A stretch of 23,563 bases of DNA. It comes from CAYPTB01 sp964413535. GTDB lineage: Bacteria > Planctomycetota > UBA1135 > GCA-002686595. Positions within the stretch are counted from its first letter, which is position 1, and each line of letters starts with the position of its first letter. Below are positions 1 through 7,902 of the stretch, one piece after another. A model generated the notes under the pieces. It had not been told where the DNA came from. It made no database searches and saw nothing but the letters and a program-made list of their open reading frames with translations. Both the position numbers and the translations under genes were made by a program. Location: NCBI GenBank assembly GCA_964413535.1, contig CAYPTB010000035.1, positions 1 to 23,563 on the forward strand, given 5' to 3'.

Positions 1-1
1 G

Positions 2-682
2 GGGTCGGTGGAGAAGCCCAGACTCTCGACGAACCGCACCGATCGAATCCTCGCGGCCTGCGCCTACTACGAGATCCCCACCTGCTTGATCTTGAACAAA
101 GTCGATCTCGCCCGAGGCGGCGAAGTCGACGAGCTCAGCGCGATCTACTCAGCCGCCGGCGTGGAAGTCCTCGCCACGAGTGCGACGACCGGAAGCGGCG
201 TGTCCGAGGTCGCTGCGCTCCTGCGAGGGAAGGTCACCGTTCTGTACGGCGCCTCCGGCGCAGGCAAGTCCACGCTCGTCAACGCGATCCAACCCGACCT
301 CCAGCTCAAAGTCGGCAAGATCAGCAAGTACTGGGACTCGGGCAAGCACACGACCACGTTCTCTCAGTTCCACCGGCTCGAGGCCGTCGGCGGGTGGATC
401 GTCGACACCCCCGGGATCCGCGTCTTTCGCCTTTACGGCATCAACAAGGCCGAGCTCCGCGGGCTGTTCCCCGAGTTCGCTCCGTTCCAGTCGAAGTGTC
501 GCTTTCCCAACTGCTCACACGACCACGAGCCGGATTGCGCCGTCTACGACGCTGTCGAACGCGGCGCGATCGCCCTCTCGCGCTATCAGAGCTACGTGCA
601 GATCCTCGACGAGCTCGAACCTCCTCCGGAGGAGGCCCAGACCGGCGATCCATCGGGCGAGAGCGGCGCACCGCTCACGTGA
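2..682 (+). CDS. rsgA: Ribosome small-subunit-dependent GTPase RsgA, 5'-truncated
   Basis: RsgA is a circularly permuted GTPase that checks late 30S subunit assembly; its GTP hydrolysis is stimulated by the ribosome. The G motifs appear in the permuted order expected for the family: G4 NKVD at 95-106, the P-loop GASGAGKST near 247-273, and G3 DTPG at 404-415. A C-terminal zinc knuckle follows (C-x4-C-x-H-x5-C, 497-538). The open frame runs off the left edge, so the N-terminal OB-fold and true start are missing. The GTG at 8 is an internal valine, since the family has about 100 more residues before NKVD. The last 8 bases overlap the end of the DUF2752 gene on the other strand. Identification is secure from motif order. 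Confidence 0.95.
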   Translation, partial: GSVEKPRLSTNRTDRILAACAYYEIPTCLILNKVDLARGGEVDELSAIYSAAGVEVLATSATTGSGVSEVAALLRGKVTVLYGASGAGKSTLVNAIQPDLQLKVGKISKYWDSGKHTTTFSQFHRLEAVGGWIVDTPGIRVFRLYGINKAELRGLFPEFAPFQSKCRFPNCSHDHEPDCAVYDAVERGAIALSRYQSYVQILDELEPPPEEAQTGDPSGESGAPLT

Positions 683-1142
683 TCACGAGCTTGTAGATCC
701 ACGACGAGCCCAGCGCGGCGGTGAGGGCGATCCACCAGGGCGTGAGGCGCTTCGCGCGCAGCGCGGCGTACAGATCGCGCCGCTGCAGGTGGCCCCCGAT
801 GCTCCATGCAGAAAAGGCCAGGGAGAGCAGCACGAAGAGCGTGCCGAAGGGTTGGGTCGCGAGAGAGTCGAGGAGACGGCCGCGCACAGCGAGCGCAACC
901 GACGTGGTCACGCCGCAGCCCGGACACGGGATTCGGAGGAGCGCCATGCTCCTGCACGGCCAGAGACCGAGCTGCTCGTGGGTGCCGAAGCCGCGCGGGT
1001 CGGGGTCGAGGAAGACGCCGGCAACCGCCAGGCCGAGCGGTAACGCGAGACCGAGGGCGAGGAAGAACCAGTGCTCCGGAGAGCGCCGCAGTGCAACTGC
1101 CGCGAAAGCGCGCGAGCGTTCGCCCAGAGGAGGCACGTCCAC
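675..1142 (-). CDS. DUF2752 membrane protein
   Basis: This 155-aa protein shows the DUF2752 signature CPGCG at residues 73-77, followed by a short amphipathic stretch and a hydrophobic segment. Likely membrane segments lie near residues 25-45, 98-118 and 135-150. The family is found in many bacteria, has no established function, and its CPGCG cysteines could bind metal or take part in redox chemistry. I use the GTG at 1142-1140; two nearby ATG codons (1153, 1150) are out of frame, and no clear Shine-Dalgarno is visible. The start lies 43 bases after the stop of the upstream unknown gene, so it probably ends the folC operon. Its 3' end overlaps rsgA tail to tail. Family call good, function unknown. 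Confidence 0.82.
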   Translation of the reverse strand: MDVPPLGERSRAFAAVALRRSPEHWFFLALGLALPLGLAVAGVFLDPDPRGFGTHEQLGLWPCRSMALLRIPCPGCGVTTSVALAVRGRLLDSLATQPFGTLFVLLSLAFSAWSIGGHLQRRDLYAALRAKRLTPWWIALTAALGSSWIYKLVIT

Positions 1143-1185
1143 GCACCCATCATGGACGCGGCCGCGCGAATGGGCCAGACGGGCC

Positions 1186-1692
1186 TCAGTTGAAGTCGTA
1201 GATGTAGGAGACGCGCGTCTTGTTGAGGATCGCGTAGGGCATCCCCTTCAAGAGCTTCAGATCGCGGTCGCCCTTGAACTTCAACCCGCGCACCTCGGGG
1301 TTCGACATCACGAAGAAGCGCCGCGTCGCGCGGTCGTCCGCCTCGTAGCTCCCCGGCCGCACGCTGCCCGCGATCTCGACGTTCAGGTTCCCGGTGTAGA
1401 ACACGCGCACGCGGTGTTGATCGCGCTCGACGCTCGCGAGCTGCGCCGCGAAGGGGTCGCCCGCGTTGTCCAGGAACTCGTGGGCCAGGATGATCTCGTC
1501 GATGTTGATGTGCAGGAGCGGAGTCTGGATCCGATCCTGCGTCCCGAGATCGATCAGCGTCGCGTTGCGGATCTTCAGGAAGAAGCGGCGGTACTCGTCG
1601 AGGACTTGGCTGAGGCGGGTGTACTTGTTCTCGACTTGCCCCTTGATCAGGAACGAGTCGGTGAGAAACAGGTCCGAAACGATGGTCAGCAT
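1186..1692 (-). CDS. Unknown 168-aa protein co-transcribed with folC
   Basis: The function is not recognised. The protein begins MLTIVSDLFLTDSF and appears cytoplasmic, with no signal peptide or membrane segment. The N-terminal half reads like a strand-rich domain with the pattern 'xIKGxx...RLSxxLDEYRRFFLKIxNAxL'. This is reminiscent of a small domain (I think of DUF6812, unconfirmed) in which R-L-S/D-x-L-N precedes F-I-x-L-x-x-A. A charged middle section and a basic C-terminal region ending SYIYDFN follow. The ATG at 1692 lies inside the last codons of folC (7-base overlap with its TGA), which indicates translational coupling. An in-frame upstream start at 1776 would give a 28-residue Arg/Pro-rich leader read through folC and is unlikely. 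Coding status is supported by coupling and by a non-shadow amino-acid composition. Confidence 0.72.
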   Translation of the reverse strand: MLTIVSDLFLTDSFLIKGQVENKYTRLSQVLDEYRRFFLKIRNATLIDLGTQDRIQTPLLHINIDEIILAHEFLDNAGDPFAAQLASVERDQHRVRVFYTGNLNVEIAGSVRPGSYEADDRATRRFFVMSNPEVRGLKFKGDRDLKLLKGMPYAILNKTRVSYIYDFN

Positions 1693-3095
1693 CGCGTGGG
1701 CTCGTCGAGGTGGGCTTTGACGGCGCCGATGAGGTGCAGGGATCCCGTGACGAGCGCCCACCCTTCCTCGGCGCACAAGGAGAGGCAGCGTTGCAGCGCC
1801 ACCCGGGGCGAAACGGCCGTTTCAGCCGTCAGACCGAGCTGCTCCGCCGCACGCCGGATTTCCTCCGGCCGGCGGGACAACTCGGCGCCCACGGATGTAC
1901 AGACGAGCCTATCGGTCCGCCCAACGAGCACCTTGAGGAGCCCTTCGAGGTCCTTGTCGCACCGCACGCCGAGAGCGACCGCCGCAGCGGGCGTGGAAAG
2001 GCCTTCGCGCTCGAGGTCGGCGAACACGCGCTCGAGGCTCGATGGCACGTGAGCGCCATCGAGCACGAGCGCGGAACTCCCGATGCGCCAGAGCTCGAGT
2101 CGTCCGGGGAGCCGCGCCGCGCGCACGACCCCCTCGTCGAGGAGCGCCCTACCCACGGGAGCGTCTCGCGCGCCCCGCCCCCGGGTGCGGACGCCCTGCC
2201 TCCCGAGCTCGTCGAGAACGAACCCTGCCAGCGCGACGTTGCTCTCCTGGATGCTTTCGCCGGAATCCGGCGGCCGGCTCGGTCGCCGAACGGGAACGCC
2301 GAGTCCGCGGGCGATCGCTTCGATCGCGCGGCCGGCTTCACCGTCTTCCTCGACGCCCGTGACGAGCGTCGCACCCGACCACAGGATCCCGGCCTTCTCG
2401 CGCGCGATGGCAGCCCGCGTGGACCCGAGGATCTCGGTGTGCTCCAGGTCGATGTTGGTGATGACGCACACGCGCCCGTCGAGCGCGTTCGTCGAGTCGA
2501 GGCGCCCCCCCAGGCCGCACTCGACGACGGCCCATTCGACGCCGGCGTCGCGGAACGCCGCCACGGCCGCCGCGGTGAGGACGTCGAACCAGCTCGCGTC
2601 GCGGGCCGGGCTGCCCTCGGCCTCGGCCGCCGCGAGCGCGTCGAGCGCCCGATCGAGGACGCGCGCGAGCGCGTCGTCGTCGATCACCGCGCCGTCCAAG
2701 CGCACGCGCTCGTTGATCCGCTCGACGTGCGGCGAGGTGTAGCAGCCGCTCCGCAGACCCGCAGCGCAGAGCGCCTGGTGCACGAGCGAGGCAACCGATC
2801 CCTTGCCCTTGGTGCCTGCCACGTGCACCACCTCGAGGCCTCGCTCCGGCGATCCGAGTCGGCGCAGGAGGTCCTTCGCCGGCTCGACCGTGACCCGCAT
2901 GCCCGAGCCCTGGGTGCCGCCCGCGCCCGTCGCTCCCACCGTCCGCTGGCGCCGTTCCCAGTCGATGCGAACGTCCAGCCGGGCGAGAGCGCGAGCGAGC
3001 CGAGTCGAGGGCTCACCCGCTGCGAAATGGCCCCTCGCGACGTCGAGAACCGACCTGGGCGAGGGTCCCGACCGGGGGGACCTAGGATCTCCCAA
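1686..3095 (-). CDS. folC: Folylpolyglutamate synthase / dihydrofolate synthase (Mur ligase fold)
   Basis: FolC adds glutamate to folates and, in bifunctional forms, joins glutamate to dihydropteroate. Numbered from the TTG start, the P-loop GTKGKGS is at 94-100, TSPHVERINERV at 120-131, ECGLGGRLDSTN at 192-203, TNIDLEHTEILG near 213-224 and REKAGI at 232-237. The C-terminal domain has DGAHVPSS where DGAHNP is usual. GTKGKGS in place of GTNGKGS is, to my knowledge, common in planctomycete-type FolC. The start is uncertain: TTG at 3095 is the only start codon between the upstream stop (3131-3129) and an ATG at 2900 that would leave just 28 residues before the P-loop. The gene is followed by an overlapping unknown gene and DUF2752, and is divergent from a NudB-like Nudix gene, which hints at a folate theme. 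Confidence 0.92.
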   Translation of the reverse strand: MGDPRSPRSGPSPRSVLDVARGHFAAGEPSTRLARALARLDVRIDWERRQRTVGATGAGGTQGSGMRVTVEPAKDLLRRLGSPERGLEVVHVAGTKGKGSVASLVHQALCAAGLRSGCYTSPHVERINERVRLDGAVIDDDALARVLDRALDALAAAEAEGSPARDASWFDVLTAAAVAAFRDAGVEWAVVECGLGGRLDSTNALDGRVCVITNIDLEHTEILGSTRAAIAREKAGILWSGATLVTGVEEDGEAGRAIEAIARGLGVPVRRPSRPPDSGESIQESNVALAGFVLDELGRQGVRTRGRGARDAPVGRALLDEGVVRAARLPGRLELWRIGSSALVLDGAHVPSSLERVFADLEREGLSTPAAAVALGVRCDKDLEGLLKVLVGRTDRLVCTSVGAELSRRPEEIRRAAEQLGLTAETAVSPRVALQRCLSLCAEEGWALVTGSLHLIGAVKAHLDEPTRC

Positions 3096-3121
3096 TTTAG
3101 GCTCAGACCCGCTGAGGTGGG

Positions 3122-3164
3122 TACGATACTAACAGCGTTCAGTCCCGGCCGATCGCCGCTGAAC
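3122..3164. promoter_or_regulatory. Candidate divergent promoter and inverted repeat between folC and the Nudix gene
   Basis: In the 111-base gap, TACGAT (3122-3127) reads as a weak -10 on the plus strand. On the minus strand the overlapping TAGTAT is an equally weak -10 (each matches 4 of 6 bases of TATAAT) and would place a start just ahead of the folC TTG. Immediately downstream on the plus side, GTTCAG (3137-3142) is mirrored by CTGAAC (3159-3164), with an inner CGGC/GCCG pair (3146-3149 and 3155-3158) and a three-base left bulge. This could be an operator or a leader hairpin at the 5' end of the Nudix mRNA. No -35 element is convincing. Confidence 0.35.
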
Positions 3165-3206
3165 CCGTGGGAACTCGCTCCACGTGGGGCCTATCATCCC
3201 CGAGAC

Positions 3207-3626
3207 ATGATCGACTTCGTCCACTGCGTCAAGGTCTTCGTCTTCGACTTCGTCGGGCGAGTGCCGAGCTACTTGCTGGTGCGCAGGACCCAGGGCATCG
3301 AGAGCTTCTGGACCCCGGTCCACACGCCCATCGGCCACGGGGAGAAGATGGAGACGGCCATCCGACGGTCGGTGATGGAGGACCTCGGGATGGGACGGCC
3401 GGCCGAGGTGATCGACCTGCAGATGCCTGCGCGCTGGGTGCTCGGCGACGAGCAGATCATCGAATGGAACTTCGGCTCGCGCGTGGCCCAACGGCGCGAG
3501 CTGCGCCTCGACGAGCGCTGGGCGGACTTCCGCTGGGCCCCCTTCCCCGAGGCCTACCCGTGCCTCGAGCTCGAGCCCGACCGGGCGGCGATCCTGCGCC
3601 TCCACACGCTCATCGCGGAGAATTAG
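3207..3626 (+). CDS. Nudix hydrolase, divergent, NudB-like
   Basis: This 139-aa protein has the layout of the dATP/dihydroneopterin-triphosphate diphosphatase (NudB) branch of Nudix hydrolases. It has an N-terminal strand leading to LLVRRT, an FWTPV stretch, a helix with the Nudix box, and a C-terminal segment DFRWAPFPEAYPCLEL-PDRAAI, which resembles the family's 'F.W....A...L.....A...' ending. The box is degenerate: aligned on the GHGE glutamate it reads x7-R-S-V-M-E-D-L-G-M, with Ser for the first Glu of REUxEE and Asp for the last; the leading Gly of the motif is Thr. Catalysis is therefore possible but not assured. The ATG at 3207 fits the fold; no strong ribosome site is seen. Its position divergent from folC makes a role in folate synthesis an attractive but unproven idea. 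Confidence 0.75.
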   Translation: MIDFVHCVKVFVFDFVGRVPSYLLVRRTQGIESFWTPVHTPIGHGEKMETAIRRSVMEDLGMGRPAEVIDLQMPARWVLGDEQIIEWNFGSRVAQRRELRLDERWADFRWAPFPEAYPCLELEPDRAAILRLHTLIAEN

Positions 3627-3723
3627 CGGCGCGCGGGCTCCGGACCCCGATCCCCGGCCCGGAGATTCCCTGGGGCGCGCGATCCACGGGAAAGCGCGTC
3701 CCCGTGGTTGGGAGAGCGCCCTA

Positions 3724-3738
3724 ACCTGGTGGCCAGGT
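3724..3738. promoter_or_regulatory. 15-base perfect dyad upstream of the regulator gene
   Basis: ACCTGG-TGG-CCAGGT is a perfect inverted repeat (6-base arms, 3-base centre) in the 140-base gap between the Nudix gene and the regulator, 28 bases before its GTG. It could be an operator, possibly autoregulatory, or the stem of a weak terminator for the Nudix gene; no T-tract follows. In this GC-rich setting chance occurrence is possible. Confidence 0.35.
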
Positions 3739-3766
3739 CGCGGCACGGCCCCCCTCCCCGCCCAGC

Positions 3767-6706
3767 GTGAAACGCCAGCTCGATTTCGGCTCGTTCCGTC
3801 TCGACGAAGTCAACGAGTGCCTGTGGCGCGGTGCGCGCGCGATCGCCCTGCGCCCCAAGACCTACGCCCTGCTCAAGTACATGATCGACCGCTCCGGGAG
3901 GCTCGTGGCGAAGCACGATCTCCTGCGCGACGTCTGGGAGGGCACCAACGTCGGGGATGCCGTCCTGAAGGGCGCGATCAGCGAGCTGCGCTCCGCGCTC
4001 GACGATTCCGCTCGCGACCCCGCCTACATCGAGACCGTGCACCGCCGCGGATACCGCTTCCTCGTGCTCCCGACGGTGAACGCCGCGGAGGCGAAGGCAC
4101 CCGCGCCGAGCCTCTTGGCCGGTCGCGTCGGCGAACTCGAGTTCCTGCAGAACTGTCTCCAGCGCTCTTCGAGCGGCACGCGCGAGGTCGTGTTCGTGAC
4201 GGGTCCACCGGGCATCGGGAAGACGGCGCTCGTGGAGACGTTCCTCGACGGTGTCCGCGGTGCGGGCGACGTGCACGCGGCCACGGGTCAGTGCTTGGAG
4301 CACTATGGCACCGGCGAGGCCTACCTGCCCTTCCTCGACGCGGTGTCGCGCCTGTGCCGTCAACCGGGCGGTAGGGAGCTGCTCGAGATCATGCGCGCTC
4401 GCGCGCCGACGTGGCTCGTGCAAATGCCCGGACTGCTCGAACCCGGCGAGAGCGAGGCGCTGCAGCGCCAGACTCTGGGAGCCACGCGTGAGCGGATGAT
4501 CCGCGAGCTCGCGGAAGCCCTCGAGGCCTGGACGGCGATCCGCCCTTTGCTGCTCTTGCTCGAGGACCTGCACTGGAGCGACGCCTCGACACTCGATCTC
4601 GTCGCGCACCTGGCTCGCCGCCCCGATCCGGCGCGCCTGCTCGTCGTCGGGACCTACCGCCCGGTCGACGTGTTGCTCGAGAACCACCCGCTCTACGAGC
4701 TGAAGCGCGAGCTCGTCGTCCGGCGCGCTTGCCGCGAGCTGTCGCTCGAGTTCCTGGGCAAGGGCGCCATCGCGGACCTGGTCGCACGGCGGTTTCCCGG
4801 CCACCGGTTTCCCGAGCCCTTCCCCGAGTGGATACACGACCGGACCGACGGGAGTCCGTTCTTCGTCGTGAACATCCTCGACTACCTGGTCGACCGCGGA
4901 GAGATCGTGCGGACGAACGACGTCTGGACGCTGGCCGTCGACCTCGACCAGCTCGACCACGGCGTCCCGGAGAGCCTGCGCGTCATGATCGAGCGCCAGA
5001 CCGAGCGTTGCAGCTCGCGCGAGCTGTCGGTCCTGCAGGCCGCGAGTCTCCTGAACCCCGAATTCACGTCGGTCGCGGTCGCCTCGGCCGTGGAGCTCGA
5101 CCTGACCGAGGTCGAGGCCTTGTTCGACGCGCTGGCAGCGCGCGGTCTGCTCGTCCGGCCGGCGGGCGTGCGTCTCTTGCCGAACGGCATCGAGACGAGC
5201 TCCTACCGCTTCATCCACACGCTCTATCAAGACGTTCTCCGCGAAGGGCTCACTCCTGCCGTGCAGCGCGCCTTCCGACGTCGCATGGGCACGCGTGGCG
5301 AGGAGATCTACGGCTCCCGCTCGGTGGAGATCGCCGCCGAGCTCGCTGCGCACTTCGAGCAAGGTCTCGAGATCGACAAGGCGGTCGAATACCTGCGCAT
5401 CGCGGCGGGCAACGCCTACCGGCGCTACGCGAACCGCGAAGCGATCGGATACCTGAACCGGGCGCTGCGCATGCTCGAAGGGAAGCCCGGCGTCGAAGCC
5501 GCCTGCCTGCGCTCGCGGACGATGGAGCAGCTCGGCATGGTCTACCGCTCGGCGGGGGACATGCCGCGCGCCGCGGAAGCCTTCGCGGACATGGGCCGAC
5601 AGGCGGCGAACTACGACCGCGTCGCCGTGCAGGTGCGCGCGGAGCTCTACGCCGCCGGCGCCTACTCGTGGTTCGAGAGCGAGCGCTGCCTCTCCGGCGT
5701 CCGGCGGGCGGTCGACCTCACCAACCGTTGCGACGACGCGCTCGAACGGGCGTGCGCGCACGCCCTCGCAGGTTACTGGAGCATCCTGTGGTCGGGCTGG
5801 AGCGACGAGCAGTTCTGGAGCTGCGCGGAAGGAGCGCGCGTCGCCACGACAGCCCTCGACCACCGTATCTCGAGCGTCGTTCCCGGTCGCTTTGCGTTCC
5901 TCTTGAGCCTGCGCTCGCAGTACTCCGCAGCGCGCGGACACGCCGAGCAGGGCATGCAGCGCGCCCTCGAGAACGGCGACTCCTTCGAATTCCTGCTCTT
6001 CCGCTTCTACCTCGCGTGGGCGCTCTTATTCGGCGGCGAGAGGCGCGAGATGCGGCGCGTGCTGGAGGAAGGAATCGAGATGGCCGACCGCAACGGCCAC
6101 GGTCTGTGGGCGATCTTGATGCGCGTCGAGCTGGCGTGGCTCTACCAGCGCAGCGGCCGCACGCCCATCGCGCGGCAGCTCGTGGGAGAAGCTCTGGTCA
6201 GCGCGCGCGCCGAAGGCTACGGGCTCGGCCAGCTCTTCGGCGAGATCGTCCGCGGGCACGCGGCGCTCGACGCCGCGTGTGCGGACGAGGCCGAGGAGGC
6301 CTTCGCGCAGGCCGAACGCCTGCTCGACGGCGACGTGATGATGAAGTGGATCCAGCGCATGCCGCTCTTGCACGGGCGAGCGCGCCTCGCCCTCTCCCAA
6401 GGCGACTTCGAGCTGGCCGAGAACTGTGCACGCGAGCTCCTGGAGCTCGCCGCGACACCGGGCGAGATCACGTTCGGCGGCCTCGCGCGACACGTCCTCG
6501 CGGAGTCGGCCCTCGCGCAGCACGACCTCGATCGGGCCGAGGTCGAGCTCGCGCACGGCGCGCGCCTGCTCGAGCGTTCGCACGCACCAATCGCCTCGAC
6601 CGCTCTCGAAGCCAGCCGCACGCACTTCCGGCAGGTTGCCGGCCGCGAGGCTCCAGAGCTCGGACTCCGTCTTCAGGCCTTGGACAGGAACGGGAGCGTC
6701 TCGTAG
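3767..6706 (+). CDS. PhoB-type winged-helix / AAA (STAND-like) ATPase transcriptional regulator with helical repeats
   Basis: The protein has 979 residues. Residues 1-102 form an OmpR/PhoB-type winged helix with the typical 'FRLD...L.PK.YALL', 'LL..VW', 'ISELRSALDD' and ETVHRRGYRF features, but with no receiver domain before it. An ATPase domain follows, with Walker A GPPGIGKT (146-153) and Walker B LLLLLEDLHW (E266, D267). From about residue 520 to the end the sequence is Ala/Leu/Glu-rich paired helices resembling TPR repeats. The architecture matches one-protein regulators of the MalT/LAL or CadC-AAA type, where a ligand or partner bound by the repeats gates ATP-dependent oligomerisation. 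The GTG at 3767 begins exactly at the winged helix. It has no partner gene. Its last 34 bases overlap the convergent DUF1501 gene. Target genes and ligand cannot be told from the sequence. Confidence 0.9.
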   Translation: MKRQLDFGSFRLDEVNECLWRGARAIALRPKTYALLKYMIDRSGRLVAKHDLLRDVWEGTNVGDAVLKGAISELRSALDDSARDPAYIETVHRRGYRFLVLPTVNAAEAKAPAPSLLAGRVGELEFLQNCLQRSSSGTREVVFVTGPPGIGKTALVETFLDGVRGAGDVHAATGQCLEHYGTGEAYLPFLDAVSRLCRQPGGRELLEIMRARAPTWLVQMPGLLEPGESEALQRQTLGATRERMIRELAEALEAWTAIRPLLLLLEDLHWSDASTLDLVAHLARRPDPARLLVVGTYRPVDVLLENHPLYELKRELVVRRACRELSLEFLGKGAIADLVARRFPGHRFPEPFPEWIHDRTDGSPFFVVNILDYLVDRGEIVRTNDVWTLAVDLDQLDHGVPESLRVMIERQTERCSSRELSVLQAASLLNPEFTSVAVASAVELDLTEVEALFDALAARGLLVRPAGVRLLPNGIETSSYRFIHTLYQDVLREGLTPAVQRAFRRRMGTRGEEIYGSRSVEIAAELAAHFEQGLEIDKAVEYLRIAAGNAYRRYANREAIGYLNRALRMLEGKPGVEAACLRSRTMEQLGMVYRSAGDMPRAAEAFADMGRQAANYDRVAVQVRAELYAAGAYSWFESERCLSGVRRAVDLTNRCDDALERACAHALAGYWSILWSGWSDEQFWSCAEGARVATTALDHRISSVVPGRFAFLLSLRSQYSAARGHAEQGMQRALENGDSFEFLLFRFYLAWALLFGGERREMRRVLEEGIEMADRNGHGLWAILMRVELAWLYQRSGRTPIARQLVGEALVSARAEGYGLGQLFGEIVRGHAALDAACADEAEEAFAQAERLLDGDVMMKWIQRMPLLHGRARLALSQGDFELAENCARELLELAATPGEITFGGLARHVLAESALAQHDLDRAEVELAHGARLLERSHAPIASTALEASRTHFRQVAGREAPELGLRLQALDRNGSVS

Positions 6707-7893
6707 CGCCGTCCCAGGACGCGCGCGTGATCGACGCCGAAGAGCGCGTCCACGACCGTCGCGTAGACGGCGCGGAAGTCCGTGGTGTGGACGAGATCGC
6801 CCTCGTCGAGGTCGTCGAGGGAGGGGGTCCGCCCGTGCAAACCGCCGCGCACGGGCTCTCCCAGGAGGAACAACGGTCCGGCCGTCCCGTGGTCGGTCCC
6901 GTTCGAGCCGTTCTCCGCCACCCTTCGGCCGAACTCGCTGAACACGAGCGTCGCGGTGCGTCGGCCGATCTCGGTCCCGCGCAAGTCGCTCGCGAACGCG
7001 ACGAGCGCCGCGTCGAGCTCCGCCATCACGCGGTCGTGGTGCCCGCGCTGGGCCGCATGCGTGTCGTACCCCGTTTGCTCGAGCGAAACGACTCGACAGC
7101 CGAGGTCGCTCTTCAGGAGAGCCGCCGCGGTTCGCAGGGCGGCGCCCAACGATCCGCGCGGATAGTCGACCTCCGACCGATAGGCGGCCACGACCTCTCG
7201 CACGGACTGCGAGGAGCGCGCGGCGTCGCGGAGGACGCTGCGCAGGCGCGAGAGCGCTGGACTCGCGCCCTCCACGTCCCCGGCGCGAGCCGCGTCGGTG
7301 AGCGCGTCCTCGTTCGCGGCGAACCGATAGGCCTTGGGGCTCTCGAAGCTCACCGCGGGCCGCGTCGGTGAGTGCAGCGAGAACGGAACTCCATGCCCCA
7401 GGTGGATCACGCGGTTCGGTTCGTCGTCGGCCGCGAACGCGACCTCGGCGAGCCGACCGATCCAACCGCTGCGCGCCGAACGGCCATCCGGTGAGGCGGA
7501 ATGCCACACGTCGAGCGACTTGAAGTGCGAGCGATTCGGCCGTGGATAGCCGACCCCCTGGACGACGGCGAGCCGACCTTCCCCGAACTCGCGGTGGAGC
7601 TCCACGAGCGCGGGGTGCAGCCCCAGGTCCTTTCCGAGCGGCAGCACCTCCTTCTCCGCGATTCGCGTGGCGCGTCGCGCTCGGGCATACAGGGGGTCGG
7701 CGGCCGGCACGACCGTCGACAAGCCGTCGTTGCCGCCCGTGAGCTGCAGGAGGACGAGCGCATGGGAGGCTCCCTCGCCCGGTGCCAGCAAGGCCCGGAC
7801 GGCCGCGTTGGTCCTCCCGGCGGTCAGCACGAGGCCGGAGGCTGCGGCGATCCCGCGCTGCAGGAAGCGACGGCGGTCGATGGAGGAGTGCAT
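6673..7893 (-). CDS. DUF1501 secreted protein (alkaline-phosphatase-superfamily fold), Tat signal
   Basis: This 406-aa protein starts with a twin-arginine signal (DRRRFLQRG, residues 6-14, then a hydrophobic AAASGLVLTA run), so it is probably exported folded. Family motifs are LQLTGGNDGLSTVVP, GVGYPRPNRSHFKS, SLEQTGYDTHAAQ, VFSEFGRRVAENGSNGTDHG and HTTDFRAVYATVVD. The Asp/His residues in GGNDG, TDHG and TDFR are probable metal ligands, as in sulfatase/phosphatase-fold enzymes. The substrate is unknown. It starts 9 bases after the DUF1800 stop; the two families are almost always adjacent in Planctomycetota and are thought to act together outside the cytoplasm. Its 3' end overlaps the regulator gene by 34 bases on the opposite strand. 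Confidence 0.95.
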   Translation of the reverse strand: MHSSIDRRRFLQRGIAAASGLVLTAGRTNAAVRALLAPGEGASHALVLLQLTGGNDGLSTVVPAADPLYARARRATRIAEKEVLPLGKDLGLHPALVELHREFGEGRLAVVQGVGYPRPNRSHFKSLDVWHSASPDGRSARSGWIGRLAEVAFAADDEPNRVIHLGHGVPFSLHSPTRPAVSFESPKAYRFAANEDALTDAARAGDVEGASPALSRLRSVLRDAARSSQSVREVVAAYRSEVDYPRGSLGAALRTAAALLKSDLGCRVVSLEQTGYDTHAAQRGHHDRVMAELDAALVAFASDLRGTEIGRRTATLVFSEFGRRVAENGSNGTDHGTAGPLFLLGEPVRGGLHGRTPSLDDLDEGDLVHTTDFRAVYATVVDALFGVDHARVLGRRYETLPFLSKA

Positions 7894-7902
7894 GGGCGCG
7901 AC

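Noticed and set aside
1710..3206. The Nudix frame stays open upstream through the folC region
   Set aside because: It is antisense to folC with shadow composition; the Nudix fold begins at ATG 3207.
3638..3664. CTCCGG/CCGGAG inverted repeat after the Nudix stop, as a terminator
   Set aside because: A 6-base stem around a 15-base loop with no T-tract; expected by chance at this GC content.
3623..5941. A 772-codon open frame on the minus strand opposite the regulator gene
   Set aside because: Its translation is Arg/Gly/Glu/Ala-rich with no domain motifs, and it mirrors the regulator's codons. It is a GC-bias shadow.
4729..7371. An 880-codon plus-strand frame spanning the regulator end and DUF1501
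   Set aside because: Composition is dominated by Arg, Ala and Pro with no recognisable fold, and it crosses two well-supported genes on opposite strands.
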